Source: an uncultured Akkermansia sp.
GTDB lineage: Bacteria; Verrucomicrobiota; Verrucomicrobiia; Verrucomicrobiales; Akkermansiaceae
Reading direction: 5' to 3'
DNA: 16,791 nt
NCBI GenBank assembly: GCA_904502165.1
Contig: CAJGDB010000034.1
Location: forward strand, 1-16,791
Shown: in pieces, positions 6,577 to 13,724 of the stretch
How the letters are laid out: the number at the start of each line of letters is the position of its first letter
How positions within the stretch are numbered: position 1 is the stretch's first letter
Notes under the pieces: generated by a model
What the model was told of the DNA's origin: nothing
Seen by the model: the letters and a program-made list of their open reading frames with translations, nothing else
Database searches by the model: none
Made by a program: the position numbers and the translations under genes

Positions 6577-7800
6577 TTACTTGATGTGGGCCAGCAGGGC
6601 ATCGCCGAAGGCGGTGGTGCTTACTGCAGTGCTACCGGGAATCATTTCTGCCAGGTCGGCCGTCACGGTCTTATCGGCAATAGCCCCCTCAATGGCGGCT
6701 ACAATGCGGTCAGCGGCTTCCACCCAGCCCATGTAGCGCAGCATCATTTCTGCGGAAAGAAGGAAAGAACAGGGGTTCACCTTATCCAGCCCTGCCAGCT
6801 TGGGTGCGGTGCCGTGTGTCGCTTCAAAGACGGCATGACCCGTGCGGTAATTGATGTTGGCACCAGGGGCAATACCGATACCGCCCACCTGGGCGGCCAG
6901 CGCGTCGGAGCAATAGTCGCCATTCAGGTTGAGGGTCGCCACAACGGAGTGTTCCTGCGGATGAATAAGGATTTCCTGCAGGAAGGCATCGCAGATGCAG
7001 TCTTTGATGATGATTCCGTTGGGCAGCTTGCACCAGGGGCCGTCACCAATGGGCTCTGCTCCGAATTCGCGGCGGGCGAGCTCATAGCCCCAATCGCGGA
7101 AACCGCCTTCGGTGAACTTCATGATGTTGCCCTTGTGAACCAGGGTCACGTAGGGGCGATTGTTCTCTATGGCGTACTGAATGGCAGAGCGCACCAGGCG
7201 TTCCGTGCCTTCGCGGGAGACAGGCTTGACCCCGAAGCCGGAGGTCTGCGGAAAGCGCACCTTGTTGGCGCGTTGCGGGAATTCTGTGGAAAGCCAGTCG
7301 AAGAATTTTTCTGCTTCCGGGGTACCGCATTCAAACTCAATGCCGGCGTAGATATCTTCCGTGTTTTCACGGAAAATGACCATATCCACCTTCTCCGGGG
7401 CTTTCACCGGGGTTTCAATACCCTGGAAGTAGCGGACAGGACGCACACAGCAGTAGAGGTCAAGCCCCTGGCGCAGCGCAACATTCAATGAGCGGATGCC
7501 CTTGCCCACCGGCGTGGTCAACGGCCCCTTGATACCGACCAGAAGCGTACGGAAAGCTTCCATGGTTTCATTGGGCAGCCATGTACCCACGGTATCAAAC
7601 GCCTTCTGACCAGCCAGGACTTCCTGCCATACCAGGGCACGGGTATCTCCATAGGCGGCACTCACCGCGGCATCAATCACGCGCTTGGCCGCGCGCCAGA
7701 TATCCGGGCCGGAGCCATCGCCAATAATGTGGGGAATGATGGGAAAATCGGGCACATTAAGCCCCTGCCCCGTCATGGTAATAGGTGTTCCTTCGCTCAT
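6577..7800 (-). CDS. icd: Isocitrate dehydrogenase, E. coli Icd-like
   Basis: A 407-residue homodimeric-type isocitrate dehydrogenase that oxidatively decarboxylates isocitrate to 2-oxoglutarate in the TCA cycle, closely following E. coli Icd along its length. Landmarks are IIGDGSGPDIW, KGIRSLNVALRQ with the substrate-binding serine at 104 (E. coli S113), FRENTEDIYAGIE, LVHKGNIMKFTEG, LNGDYCSDALAAQVGGIGIAPGANI and ATHGTAPKLAG. The cofactor site is unusual: of the E. coli NADP-contact residues only K344 is kept (K334 here), while Y345, Y391 and R395 are replaced by L335, A381 and E385. Cofactor choice therefore should not be assumed. The gene sits between a 59-residue membrane protein (20 nt upstream) and ubiE (5 nt downstream). 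Confidence 0.96.
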   Translation of the reverse strand: MSEGTPITMTGQGLNVPDFPIIPHIIGDGSGPDIWRAAKRVIDAAVSAAYGDTRALVWQEVLAGQKAFDTVGTWLPNETMEAFRTLLVGIKGPLTTPVGKGIRSLNVALRQGLDLYCCVRPVRYFQGIETPVKAPEKVDMVIFRENTEDIYAGIEFECGTPEAEKFFDWLSTEFPQRANKVRFPQTSGFGVKPVSREGTERLVRSAIQYAIENNRPYVTLVHKGNIMKFTEGGFRDWGYELARREFGAEPIGDGPWCKLPNGIIIKDCICDAFLQEILIHPQEHSVVATLNLNGDYCSDALAAQVGGIGIAPGANINYRTGHAVFEATHGTAPKLAGLDKVNPCSFLLSAEMMLRYMGWVEAADRIVAAIEGAIADKTVTADLAEMIPGSTAVSTTAFGDALLAHIK

Positions 7801-7820
7801 ATGGTTATCGCTGTTGAAAA

Positions 7821-8000
7821 TTACTGTTCTTCCTTCTGCCCGGCAACGGGTTTCTTATCGTCAACTCCTTCCTCATTACTGTTGGCCATGGAGCAGAACG
7901 CAAAAACTGCACCCAGCAACAGCGGCGGGAGAATCCAGAAGAGTATACCATCGCGCTCACTGGCACGACGCGTTTTAACGGGTTTGTGGTAACTGGCCAT
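7821..8000 (-). CDS. 59-residue single-pass membrane protein upstream of icd
   Basis: A small gene, ATG at 8000 to TAA at 7821. The protein has a basic, polar N-terminus (MASYHKPVKTRRASERDG), one hydrophobic segment at about residues 19-37 (ILFWILPPLLLGAVFAF...) and an acidic/lysine-rich tail (NEEGVDDKKPVAGQKEEQ). The positive N-side predicts N-in, C-out topology. I do not recognise the family. Support for a real gene is a promoter with TTGCAA and TACAAT boxes directly upstream, the membrane-protein layout, and a 20-nt gap to icd that makes it the first gene of the icd-ubiE operon. It could help assemble or anchor a respiratory component, but that is a guess from the neighbours. Confidence 0.72.
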   Translation of the reverse strand: MASYHKPVKTRRASERDGILFWILPPLLLGAVFAFCSMANSNEEGVDDKKPVAGQKEEQ

Positions 8001-8016
8001 AATGCTATGTGCGGGT

Positions 8017-8044
8017 ATTGTAGCAGATTATTTTACGATTGCAA
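8017..8044 (-). promoter_or_regulatory. Sigma70-type promoter of the small membrane protein-icd-ubiE operon
   Basis: On the minus strand, TTGCAA (8044-8039) and TACAAT (8022-8017) are separated by 16 bp. The -10 box ends 16 nt before the ATG at 8000, so the leader would be about 9-10 nt and contains no Shine-Dalgarno site. Confidence 0.6.
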
Positions 8045-8105
8045 CCCGAAAGCAAAACCCTGGGAAAGACTACGCTCAAAAAAATGCGAGCAAAAGCCGA
8101 ATCCA

Positions 8106-9398
8106 TCATTCCCTGTCATCCGGAGGCTCAAGCATAAGCTGGCATGAGCTTTCATCATCCCAATAAATATACAGACAACCCCACCCATCCCCCAGGGCAT
8201 AATACAGGCACTGCTCAATGCCTCCAGGATACCCGCGCACCGGGGTAAGCGCCTCTGCATAAGCAGCAAGTGCTTCGCCTCGGCTGGCTGCCTCGCGATA
8301 CATCCTCTGCCCTTCTTCCAATTCTGATTCAGGAATAAGGTGGAGAGCACCCAGCAGCAATGCCGGCAACACGAGTAACACGATGCAGTGCAGAAGCATG
8401 CGACGCAGGCTGCGGACAGGCTGTGGCTGAGGCAGAGCTCCGGGCGGTTGTTCATCCCGGGATATGGCAAATACTCCGGCCTGACTGACTTCGTACACAT
8501 AACTATGCCGCATCTTCATACAGCGGCCCACTCTCGCAGATGGCACCAACGCCCAGTAAGACCCTATGCAGAGAAGCACATGACTGCGTGTCACGTGGGT
8601 TTCCAGTTCACAGGCCTCCGGCGATTGAATCCATTTCTTCATTCTGGCACCCGGGTGCAGGTAATACCGCAACGAAAGAAACAGGCAGGCAATGGTAAAC
8701 ACTGCCAGCCCAAGGTCACGTATCATACCATCCTGAATCCCGATGCTGAGCATCTGTATACTCGCCGCAATGAAAATGGGTACAGCAATAATCACCAGAT
8801 AACTGGATAAGGGAGACACATGACGCATCAACGCATCAGCAACCTCCCGGCGAATAGCTGCAGAATCCTTGCGTTTATACGGTGTGGCACTCAGGTATTC
8901 TTCCGACGGCCTGATCTGAGCTTCCGGAGGAACGGTTTTACCGATGTGTTCACGGCAATAATTCTCCATTTCCTCAGCACGGGCCGGGCTCAGGTTATCC
9001 AGCGGTAACAGGTCTGCAAGCCCATGTACTCTCTGCAGAACAAGTACATTCTTCACCCGCCGCACGCTGCTGATTCTCTGCCAGGACTGATACTGCTTCT
9101 CCCCGATGAACGGCAACTCAACCATTATGCCCGCCTCTGTGAGCGTGACAAACATATCCCCCCGTGGTCTCGCACGGCGGAAAGTCTGCATGATGACAAG
9201 ATAGGCCAGCCCACTCGCAAGCACACCGCCACACAGGGCTATAGCCAACTCCACGCCTTCTCCCAGGGCAAGTGAAGCCAGAAAAAAATGTTCAATACAG
9301 AAAACACCTATTGTTACCGCGAGACCACATCGCAGGCACGCCCAGAGTAGCAAGCCCGATATGCTCCCCCGGCGCGGATTTGATAACTTATAGACCAT
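8106..9398 (-). CDS. Five-span membrane protein with a YcxB-like middle region
   Basis: A 430-residue integral membrane protein of unknown function. Hydrophobic segments lie at about residues 14-36, 46-70, 196-220, 226-246 and 336-360. Between spans 2 and 3 is a soluble stretch with the pattern FVTLTEAGIMVELPFIGEKQYQSWQRISSVRRVKNVLVLQR (about 82-122), resembling the PH-like YcxB domain found after two N-terminal spans in many bacterial membrane proteins. A second soluble part (about 250-330) ends in AGVFAISRDEQPPGAL, perhaps a repeat of the same fold: this would be a duplicated two-span-plus-domain architecture. The C-terminal 70 residues are acidic and aromatic. It is monocistronic, with its own promoter so close to the ATG that the mRNA would be leaderless. 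The YcxB assignment is by pattern only. Confidence 0.75.
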   Translation of the reverse strand: MVYKLSNPRRGSISGLLLWACLRCGLAVTIGVFCIEHFFLASLALGEGVELAIALCGGVLASGLAYLVIMQTFRRARPRGDMFVTLTEAGIMVELPFIGEKQYQSWQRISSVRRVKNVLVLQRVHGLADLLPLDNLSPARAEEMENYCREHIGKTVPPEAQIRPSEEYLSATPYKRKDSAAIRREVADALMRHVSPLSSYLVIIAVPIFIAASIQMLSIGIQDGMIRDLGLAVFTIACLFLSLRYYLHPGARMKKWIQSPEACELETHVTRSHVLLCIGSYWALVPSARVGRCMKMRHSYVYEVSQAGVFAISRDEQPPGALPQPQPVRSLRRMLLHCIVLLVLPALLLGALHLIPESELEEGQRMYREAASRGEALAAYAEALTPVRGYPGGIEQCLYYALGDGWGCLYIYWDDESSCQLMLEPPDDRE

Positions 9399-9404
9399 GG
9401 CCGT

Positions 9405-9433
9405 ATTCTAACACTCCGCTCAACACCGGACAA
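9405..9433 (-). promoter_or_regulatory. Sigma70-type promoter of the YcxB-like membrane protein gene
   Basis: On the minus strand, TTGTCC (9433-9428) and TAGAAT (9410-9405) are 17 bp apart. Only 6 nt separate the -10 box from the ATG at 9398, so the first transcribed base would fall on the start codon. Confidence 0.55.
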
Positions 9434-10211
9434 GTAAAATTCAGCCCCTGCAAAATGCTGTTTTTCACAGTCTTCTTCTCCAGGTGTCTAACCACCCTAA
9501 GCCTGCTTCTCGATTACATGACCATTAGAAATAAACTATTATATTTTTGCAAGCCAGTAGCATTAGTACACAATAAATAATTTATTCTATTTGTACATAC
9601 CTATTTCCGGCCTTTCTATATTATTTTGGCATATAGCATTACACCCATATTTCCATTTTTTTATTATTTTCTTGCTATATGGCTTATGCATATAAATGAC
9701 ACTTTTATACAACTTTGTTTCAAGAGAACGGGTCAACGAGATGTTTTTCATATCGTTTTTTATTATTTTCAATTTCCACATACCCATATTTTTCGAATTT
9801 ATCTTCCGTTTTGCTGATACTCCTATATACCAGATGAGTGAGCTCTTCTAGTAATGGACATTTGACCAGACGGAATCGGGTGTATAAACACTTTTCTCTT
9901 GTCCGGAAGCATTTCAGGCCCCGCTGAGCGCGAAATTCTGCGTACAAGCAGACGGATTTAATCCTCCACGGCCGCCATTTCAGCCTTTTTTGCCCCATTT
10001 TTCACCGCAAGGTGTTTATTTTATTAGACTTATTACTTTTTATAAAAATAAGACAAATACCTCGCGAGCCGTTAAAATCAGCATCCAGGCAGACAAGACA
10101 AATACTTCTCAGGAAAATGCGGGAATAAAATCCAATTGCCATCACACTATGCCCCCATTCCTTAGAGAGCACACATACAGCATTTCGCGACCAGGCGCAG
10201 CAAGCATTTCC
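9434..10211. other. AT-rich, gene-poor stretch between the housekeeping region and the polysaccharide cluster
   Basis: No gene could be supported in these 778 bases. Positions 9541-9840 hold 88 G or C out of 300 by hand count (29%), against about 60% in icd. A minus-strand frame of 92 codons (9998-9720) and an overlapping one of 66 codons (9787-9587) exist, but neither looks like a known protein; they are lysine/tyrosine/isoleucine-rich, as expected from AT-rich DNA, and could be remains of a frameshifted gene. The 11-base word AAGACAAATAC occurs at 10050-10060 and 10095-10105. There is a short CACC-GCAA-GGTG hairpin near 10003-10014 and an 8-bp palindrome CTCGCGAG at 10061-10068. No strong terminator for the glycosyltransferase gene is visible. 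Confidence 0.6.
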
Positions 10212-11276
10212 TCAGGAACGAAACCATCGTTTTTGCAAATGCTCTAACAATACCCTCAGGGTAAGCCGGCGTCCGGAAGGAGTATACAACCTCATCCATA
10301 CCGGGATTCCAAAAAAACGATAGACCTTGGCGCATTGATAGCGGGAAAGGAACAGACGGCGCCACCCCTGCACCGGAACGAATCGTTCCAAACGATAATC
10401 AACCCCGGTCATGCGGCAATTCTGAATCATTCCGGCCATCATTTGCTGGATAGCCATGCTATTCTCTTTCTTATAATCCTGATAGCAGGGACCACATATA
10501 CGGACAAAGGTCGATTCGAGATACTCAAAAGCAGATGTATTCAGCAAGCCCCGGTGTTCATATTCGGCGTGGATGTATTCCAGCAAAAGGGTATAGCGCT
10601 CTGCTCTTTTCAGCGCATCCAGCCCGGCAACACGCATAATGGAACCAGTTCTCTGCATATAGGCATAGCCCTCAACAGGACAAATAGCGATACGGCGGAC
10701 ATAGGGGGCTGCCAGACAATACATAGCCTCATCCTCATGCACCAGGCCCACGGGGAAACGAAGCTTATTTTCTTCAAGCATGCTGCGCCGCCAGAACTTA
10801 CTGACAAAACACACATTCAACCCAGCCGCAAGCTCTGGAGACATAGGATACTCGCCTGCCTCCGGCAAATTAAAATAGGCAGCGTGAGGCAGCGCCGCAC
10901 CATCCTCTGCCACATTCCGAACTCCAAAGAATACCATGTCCACGCCCTCGCGGCAGTAAGACAGGACTTGTTCATAAATACCAGGGTAAAGGAAGTCGTC
11001 AGAATCCACACCCGTAACCCATTCACCTGAGGCATGTTCCAACCCCGTGTTCCTTGCCGCAGAAAGACCTGCATTCTCCTGTGTATACACCCTGATGCGC
11101 GAATCCCTTGCAGCATATTCCTCCAGAATTTCTGCGGAATTATCCGTAGACCCATCATTAACACACAGGATTTCCAGATTCTGATAGCTTTGGTTGCAGA
11201 TGCTATCCAGACATCGAGCCAACCAAGGCGCAGTATTGTAAATCGGCACAATAACAGATAGCATAGCCGGAGTCAT
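10212..11276 (-). CDS. GT2-family glycosyltransferase
   Basis: A 354-residue family 2 (GT-A fold) glycosyltransferase that would transfer a sugar from a nucleotide donor to a growing lipid-linked oligosaccharide at the cytoplasmic membrane face. The fold opens with LSVIVPIYNTAPWLARCLDSI (about 6-26). Donor-binding motifs are VNDGSTDNS (39-47), ENAGLSAARNTGL (67-79) and the metal-binding DSDD (91-94). HEDEAMY further on provides the likely ED-type catalytic base. The C-terminal 130 residues are helical and basic with no clear membrane span. ATG 11276 is chosen because it overlaps the previous gene's TGA as ATGA and begins right at the fold; a longer frame to 11363 runs into the pyruvyl transferase gene. 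Sugar specificity cannot be read from sequence. Confidence 0.93.
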   Translation of the reverse strand: MTPAMLSVIVPIYNTAPWLARCLDSICNQSYQNLEILCVNDGSTDNSAEILEEYAARDSRIRVYTQENAGLSAARNTGLEHASGEWVTGVDSDDFLYPGIYEQVLSYCREGVDMVFFGVRNVAEDGAALPHAAYFNLPEAGEYPMSPELAAGLNVCFVSKFWRRSMLEENKLRFPVGLVHEDEAMYCLAAPYVRRIAICPVEGYAYMQRTGSIMRVAGLDALKRAERYTLLLEYIHAEYEHRGLLNTSAFEYLESTFVRICGPCYQDYKKENSMAIQQMMAGMIQNCRMTGVDYRLERFVPVQGWRRLFLSRYQCAKVYRFFGIPVWMRLYTPSGRRLTLRVLLEHLQKRWFRS

Positions 11277-12310
11277 CTTCTCAACAGTCGTTTTAACATC
11301 CCGTATATTTTCTCTACTGCAAGATAGCAAATCTTTCGATGAGGAGCATTCAAAAGCCCCCATGCTTTTCGTAAATCTGCAGGCAAATCATCTGCCTGCA
11401 CCAAATGAACCCTCGGACACCCTGAAAGAGACTGTTCATACACACCCTTTAGTTTTCCGTAGCTATTGTCCATCATATACACCTCCCGTCCTGAATGATA
11501 TGCCATGATGCATACATGCAGGCGATCTGATACGATAACATCTGCATATTTCAGCACATCGGAGAATGCCTGTAACAGATTAGCATTATATTTATTTCTC
11601 TCAGGAGTATGCCAGCTGAGAGAAATATCATATGTCATGGGAGATACGAAACCTGTTTTCTTCTCTTTATCCGTTCGCAGAAGAAAAGCAACTCGTTTTT
11701 CTTCACCACCTATTCTGGTCAGAACTGTCGCTTTATGCATTCTGCAACGCATCCCTCTGCATAAATAATGACGAAGAGCAAACTGGAGTTTTTTCTCCTC
11801 TACACCATCTGCCTCCTCACTCAAATCAGATGGTTGCAATTTATTCAGGTCCAACGATACGGCCGTGTCATCAGTCAGATATACCTGAGACTCCGGGCAC
11901 ATGGCCCTACAATAGGCATAGGAAGCAGCATCGCGGCAGAACAACACGTGTCGAGCATCAAAATGCCCCAGCAACGTGTCCACCTTATGAAAAGAAGAAG
12001 GCAGAATGACACACCGCCTCACCTTTTCATTACACAAAACCTTAATACAGGTATCAACATCGCACCAATCTGCCGTAAAACGAGCGCCGCCTCCATGTAC
12101 CAGATTGTGCATCTCATCACCGGCTGTATAGGGATCTACAATCGTGTATTTAAACCCGTGATTCTCCAGATATTGGTCTGTCGCCTCCGCTATCAGCAAA
12201 TCGCCCAAATTGCCATAACTACGAATGTACGAAAACTCTCCAAGCTCACGTAGAGCCGATTCAAGATGCCCGGCCCCTACTGATTCTGGTATGTTTAACA
12301 ATTGGTGCAT
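11273..12310 (-). CDS. Polysaccharide pyruvyl transferase family protein
   Basis: A 345-residue member of the polysaccharide pyruvyl transferase family, which moves the enolpyruvyl/pyruvyl group of phosphoenolpyruvate to a sugar as a ketal and gives surface glycans negative charge. Matching motifs are RSYGNLGDLLIAEAT (about 30-44), the glycine-rich VHGGGARF (71-78), the TDD loop, and near the end VSDRLHVCIMAYHSGREV, the family's SDRLH motif that binds substrate. YMMDNSYGKLKGVYE follows as usual. ATG 12310 is chosen; an in-frame TTG at 12367 would lie inside the promoter. It overlaps the following glycosyltransferase by ATGA, so the two are translationally coupled. Some family members act on other acceptors or lack pyruvyl transfer, so the reaction is inferred. 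Confidence 0.88.
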   Translation of the reverse strand: MHQLLNIPESVGAGHLESALRELGEFSYIRSYGNLGDLLIAEATDQYLENHGFKYTIVDPYTAGDEMHNLVHGGGARFTADWCDVDTCIKVLCNEKVRRCVILPSSFHKVDTLLGHFDARHVLFCRDAASYAYCRAMCPESQVYLTDDTAVSLDLNKLQPSDLSEEADGVEEKKLQFALRHYLCRGMRCRMHKATVLTRIGGEEKRVAFLLRTDKEKKTGFVSPMTYDISLSWHTPERNKYNANLLQAFSDVLKYADVIVSDRLHVCIMAYHSGREVYMMDNSYGKLKGVYEQSLSGCPRVHLVQADDLPADLRKAWGLLNAPHRKICYLAVEKIYGMLKRLLRR

Positions 12311-12337
12311 ACGTTTAACTGAATTTATGATGCGTTC

Positions 12338-12346
12338 AGTATAGCA
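12338..12346 (-). promoter_or_regulatory. Extended -10 promoter of the pyruvyl transferase-glycosyltransferase pair
   Basis: On the minus strand, TGC directly precedes TATACT (12343-12338), giving an extended -10 element. The -35 region is poor; TTGCTC at 12367-12362 would be 18 bp away. The leader would be about 20 nt. The site follows a terminator-like hairpin, making the last two cluster genes a separate transcription unit. Confidence 0.45.
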
Positions 12347-12407
12347 CACCCCCGACCTCACGAGCAAGCATAATGTACGTTACGGATTCCTGGCACAGCA
12401 ACGAAAC

Positions 12408-12442
12408 CAACCAACTCAGTTTTCAAAATGCTGAGTTGGTTG
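12408..12442 (-). terminator. Terminator-like hairpin after the PP-loop gene
   Basis: The arms CAACCAACTCAG (12408-12419) and CTGAGTTGGTTG (12431-12442) form a perfect 12-bp stem with an 11-nt loop. It begins 5 nt after the PP-loop stop codon. On the minus strand the stem is followed by GTTTCGTT, a weak U-tract, so termination may be partial. Confidence 0.65.
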
Positions 12443-12446
12443 ATTG

Positions 12447-13706
12447 TTATTTACCCGATAACTGGCGTCTGGCAAAACGCAGACAACGGCGAGCAAAGGA
12501 GGTACCTTTCCCAATCAAGGTTCTCAGCTTGTCTCCAATAGTCGGAGTCTGGTAAAAATTCACCTTGTAGAACCAATTGACAGCCGGGTCATCCTGATAT
12601 GCCTGCGTCTCTCTGAACCGGGTCTGTATCTGGGCATAAACCTTTCGATGTTTGGGTGTATGGCGACAGTGCCGCGGTGTCCAGCTTTTAGTGCCGGCAA
12701 TTCCGGCCCGCCATGCAGTGAAGCCATAATCAGCCGGGTCTTCCCCCTCTGCCAGCAGGGCAAAAATGGTTCGCTGGCATTTTTCGCACATGCAGCAATT
12801 GGTACCTCCCGAAATAATCCAGCACACGCGCAGCATAGCCTTGCGCCCCATTGCCCGACAATGCTCAACAATATGCCCGACCTTCTGCTGGCGGTGGTAC
12901 TCATACTGATCGTGCCACACGCGGGTGCTAACCAGATGCAACTGATTATCAATGGTAGGGTCACTGGCACAAATGGCCTTATTATCCGGGGTGAAGGAAC
13001 TGGCAATATAAAGTGTTTTCCAACGCTCCAGATAGGCCACCGGCGCAGCATGCCCCAGCAGGGCAATACCATGCTGGTAGCCATGCCACCAGCCATCTCT
13101 GCTGGCAGCCACCAGGATGCTCAATGCACTTTCATTCACCATCAGACGGAAATTCGACCGCACCAGCAGCGGTGCAGCCAGGCCGAATTCCCGGCAGGTA
13201 TCCTCTGCATGCTGTTTCACGCGGGACCAGCCTGCGGTGTCCGTTAGTTTAACATCTGCCCCCCAGAGCGTTACCAGCCTGGGCTTTTCGTCAGCATGGG
13301 CAATTAAGGTGGCAAAGGCATCCACCCCGCCGCTGAAAAGGGCACCAACCCGCTCAGAAGGCGTATAGCTGTTATCCACCAGCTGTCGCACCTTGACCAT
13401 GCCCTTGAACTCCAGCATGGGAGACATATTCCTGTACCCTTCCAACACGCCGGGAATTCCCTCATAAAATTCCTTGTCCAGTTGAGGAAGCTCCAATACT
13501 GCATCTGCAAGCCATGCTATAGGCAGCACATTGCAAACAAAGGGAATAACCAGCACACTTTCCGGCACAGCAGATATGTCTTCAGAATACTCTGCTTCAA
13601 ATATGCGTTCTGCAGTAAAATATTGCTCCAATACGGAGGGAACATTATACGAAACACGGAGACGTCCACCCACAGCGGATACAGAATCAACCCTTATGAC
13701 ATTCAT
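12447..13706 (-). CDS. PP-loop ATPase-like protein of the polysaccharide cluster
   Basis: A 419-residue protein with a PP-loop nucleotide-binding motif FSGGVDAFATL (SGGVDA at 125-130), the signature of ATP pyrophosphatases that adenylate a substrate carbonyl or thiol. The usual SGGxDS ends in alanine here. A cysteine cluster CCMCEKC (304-310) followed by QRT looks like the NCxxCxKCxRT element of MurL/QueC-like relatives, and HLVSTRVWHDQYEYHRQQKV resembles the region between these two sites in MurL-type proteins. The first 110 residues are a separate, unrecognised domain; the last 60 are basic. Sitting 18 nt after a Wzx flippase gene and before a pyruvyl transferase, it may amidate, epimerise or otherwise modify a glycan precursor. 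The PP-loop assignment is good; the reaction is unknown. Confidence 0.78.
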   Translation of the reverse strand: MNVIRVDSVSAVGGRLRVSYNVPSVLEQYFTAERIFEAEYSEDISAVPESVLVIPFVCNVLPIAWLADAVLELPQLDKEFYEGIPGVLEGYRNMSPMLEFKGMVKVRQLVDNSYTPSERVGALFSGGVDAFATLIAHADEKPRLVTLWGADVKLTDTAGWSRVKQHAEDTCREFGLAAPLLVRSNFRLMVNESALSILVAASRDGWWHGYQHGIALLGHAAPVAYLERWKTLYIASSFTPDNKAICASDPTIDNQLHLVSTRVWHDQYEYHRQQKVGHIVEHCRAMGRKAMLRVCWIISGGTNCCMCEKCQRTIFALLAEGEDPADYGFTAWRAGIAGTKSWTPRHCRHTPKHRKVYAQIQTRFRETQAYQDDPAVNWFYKVNFYQTPTIGDKLRTLIGKGTSFARRCLRFARRQLSGK

Positions 13707-13724
13707 AGAAGAAACTAAATGAAA

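Noticed and set aside
6229..7491. 420-codon plus-strand open frame
   Set aside because: It lies opposite icd and ubiE, both secure; the product has no recognisable motif and no promoter.
9720..9998. 92-codon minus-strand open frame in the AT-rich gap
   Set aside because: No recognisable family, no clear promoter, and composition as expected by chance in AT-rich DNA; kept only as a possible gene remnant.
10003..10014. CACC-GCAA-GGTG hairpin as a terminator
   Set aside because: A 4-bp stem is too short, and it lies about 200 bases from the glycosyltransferase stop.
10050..10105. Two copies of AAGACAAATAC as a start of a CRISPR or tandem array
   Set aside because: Only two copies, 11 bases long and 45 bp apart, with no further repeats; no cas genes are present.
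11277..11363. 29-residue N-terminal extension of the GT2 glycosyltransferase
   Set aside because: It lies inside the pyruvyl transferase gene; the ATGA overlap at 11276-11273 gives a better start right before the GT-A fold.
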